A stretch of 64,000 nt of DNA from contig DAOPJV010000011.1 of assembly GCA_035399845.1 (NCBI GenBank), positions 66,809 to 130,808 on the forward strand. The letters are read 5' to 3'. Positions 63,299 to 64,000 of the stretch are shown piece after piece; position 1 is the stretch's first letter; each line of letters opens with the position of its first letter. Under the pieces are notes generated by a model. The model was given only the letters and a program-made list of their open reading frames with translations. It was not told where the DNA came from and did not search any database. The position numbers and the translations under genes are program-made. Source of the stretch: ECT2AJA-110-A sp035399845 (GTDB lineage Bacteria; Planctomycetota; Phycisphaerae; UBA1845; UTPLA1).

Positions 63299-63868
63299 TC
63301 ACTGGCTCGCGTCAATCATATACACACCGTCAGACTTCGGTCCCGTGGCATAGGGCGCGGCGCGTCCGCGATACCCTTGAATCTGGCGTTCGATGTACTT
63401 CGTAAATGACTCCCCTTTGGGGCGTGCAAACGTACGCGCGGGAATCTCGTACGCGTCGAGTTCCCACACGCCCGTGTCATATCGATATCCACACGACAAC
63501 GCCAACAGGGCGCCGTCAGGACTGCTCAGGTAGACGCTCGCCGAATCTTCGTTTCCCTCGAAAACCTCTATCACCGCAACCTTCCGAGTCCACGAATGCG
63601 CCTTGATGTACTGTTCTAGCAAGCGAAATGCAGTTTCGCGGTCCTTCGCCGACAACTCAAAGTCCGCCGGGAACTTAGGCGGCGCCTCCGCGTATTTGTC
63701 GTGTTGCGTGTCCGCAACAAATGCGAGTGCGAGTTCCTCGGCCTTGTGAATGGCCTTGGGAACCTCGTTGACTTCACGTTCCGTCGGGTGAGTCGTCGGG
63801 GGCGGTGTATCGCGACGGCACGCGGACGCGCCCACGACCAAACACACAATCAGGAATCGAATGAACAT
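63299..63868 (-). CDS. Putative lipoprotein
   Basis: 189 residues. A short signal peptide ends in GASAC (Cys17), a lipobox, followed by a Thr/Pro-rich linker and a mixed alpha/beta body of about 140 residues (AVIEVFEGNEDSASVYLSSPDGALLALSCGYRYDTGVWELDAYE, in part). No family recognised. GC and codon use are a little lower than the neighbours. The gene is bracketed by 58-bp direct repeats. Confidence 0.65.
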   Translation of the reverse strand: MFIRFLIVCLVVGASACRRDTPPPTTHPTEREVNEVPKAIHKAEELALAFVADTQHDKYAEAPPKFPADFELSAKDRETAFRLLEQYIKAHSWTRKVAVIEVFEGNEDSASVYLSSPDGALLALSCGYRYDTGVWELDAYEIPARTFARPKGESFTKYIERQIQGYRGRAAPYATGPKSDGVYMIDASQ

Positions 63869-63933
63869 CGTTCGGCGCCAATTATGTCGAGGGCGTTTGA
63901 GCCCACGCAGACCACGAAATCACCAAATCGCCG

Positions 63934-63991
63934 GGTGGCCCACCCCTTCAGGGGTGGGGTCACGATGATCGATTTGCGCGCCACCATCAGC
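63934..63991 (+). repeat. 58-bp direct repeat, right copy
   Basis: Partner of 63161-63218; same orientation, 773 bp away. It is preceded by an ATCACCAAAT motif that is the reverse complement of the ATTTGGTGATT sequence at 63113-63131, so the outer ends also form an inverted repeat. Confidence 0.75.
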
Positions 63992-64000
63992 GTCGCAACA

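Noticed and set aside
1..64000. tRNA or rRNA genes
   Set aside because: No cloverleaf or rRNA segment was recognised on either strand by eye; a dedicated scan would be needed to exclude a single tRNA.

Overview
The window looks like chromosomal DNA of a planctomycete. The evidence is high GC with strong third-position GC, secreted proteins carrying dockerin-like Ca-binding repeats, a PEP-CTERM pair, long Cys-rich GACC-repeat proteins, a DUF1559-style pilin-like protein, and two small membrane proteins with a C-x-x-C-G-[FY]-D-L zinc ribbon. This combination is typical of Phycisphaerae-like lineages. That placement is inferred from family knowledge, not from a marker gene. I saw no rRNA, tRNA, CRISPR array or transposase.

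Layout. 1-4.7 kb (minus): an operon-like run of a radical SAM HemN/HemW-like enzyme, a chorismate-lyase-like protein, a flavin halogenase-like oxidoreductase, a DUF3311 protein and an SSS symporter cut by the window edge; a good sigma70-type promoter sits in front. 4.8-8.5 kb: unknown proteins, a small lipoprotein pair and an HNH endonuclease with its own promoter and terminator. 8.7-15.8 kb (minus): a sugar locus (GH130, CBM9-like lipoprotein, SSS symporter, AmpD-like amidase lipoprotein) behind a ClC channel. 16-23.8 kb: envelope/secreted proteins (two PEP-CTERM, a ten-repeat GACC dockerin protein, a pilin-like protein, a HAF-repeat dockerin protein).

23.8-37 kb is an accessory region. It has few genes, long non-coding stretches, at least nine copies of a roughly 50-bp palindromic repeat, other repeat families and direct repeats that bracket single genes. 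Its main cargo is a two-gene AAA+ ATPase/subtilisin module resembling the IetAS anti-phage system, of lower GC, lying between long inverted repeats (25,035-25,080 and 28,889-28,937). Smaller cargo includes a degenerate ABC-like protein, a DinB-like protein, and secreted or cytosolic unknowns.

37-63 kb returns to core-like content: a DUF1275-STAS fusion, SMC, the zinc-ribbon/HNH trio, a TMTC-like membrane TPR protein overlapping an ATP-grasp enzyme, a glycogen debranching enzyme, a low-GC FG-GAP protein, a WecA-like/GT4 pair for envelope glycan synthesis, AddB-AddA, a TPR lipoprotein, a VOC protein and uracil phosphoribosyltransferase. The right edge holds another lipoprotein gene bracketed by 58-bp direct repeats.

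Starts were moved inward from the longest reading frame wherever a Shine-Dalgarno sequence, a 4-bp overlap or a signal peptide decided it. All similarities are by eye; no database search was run.
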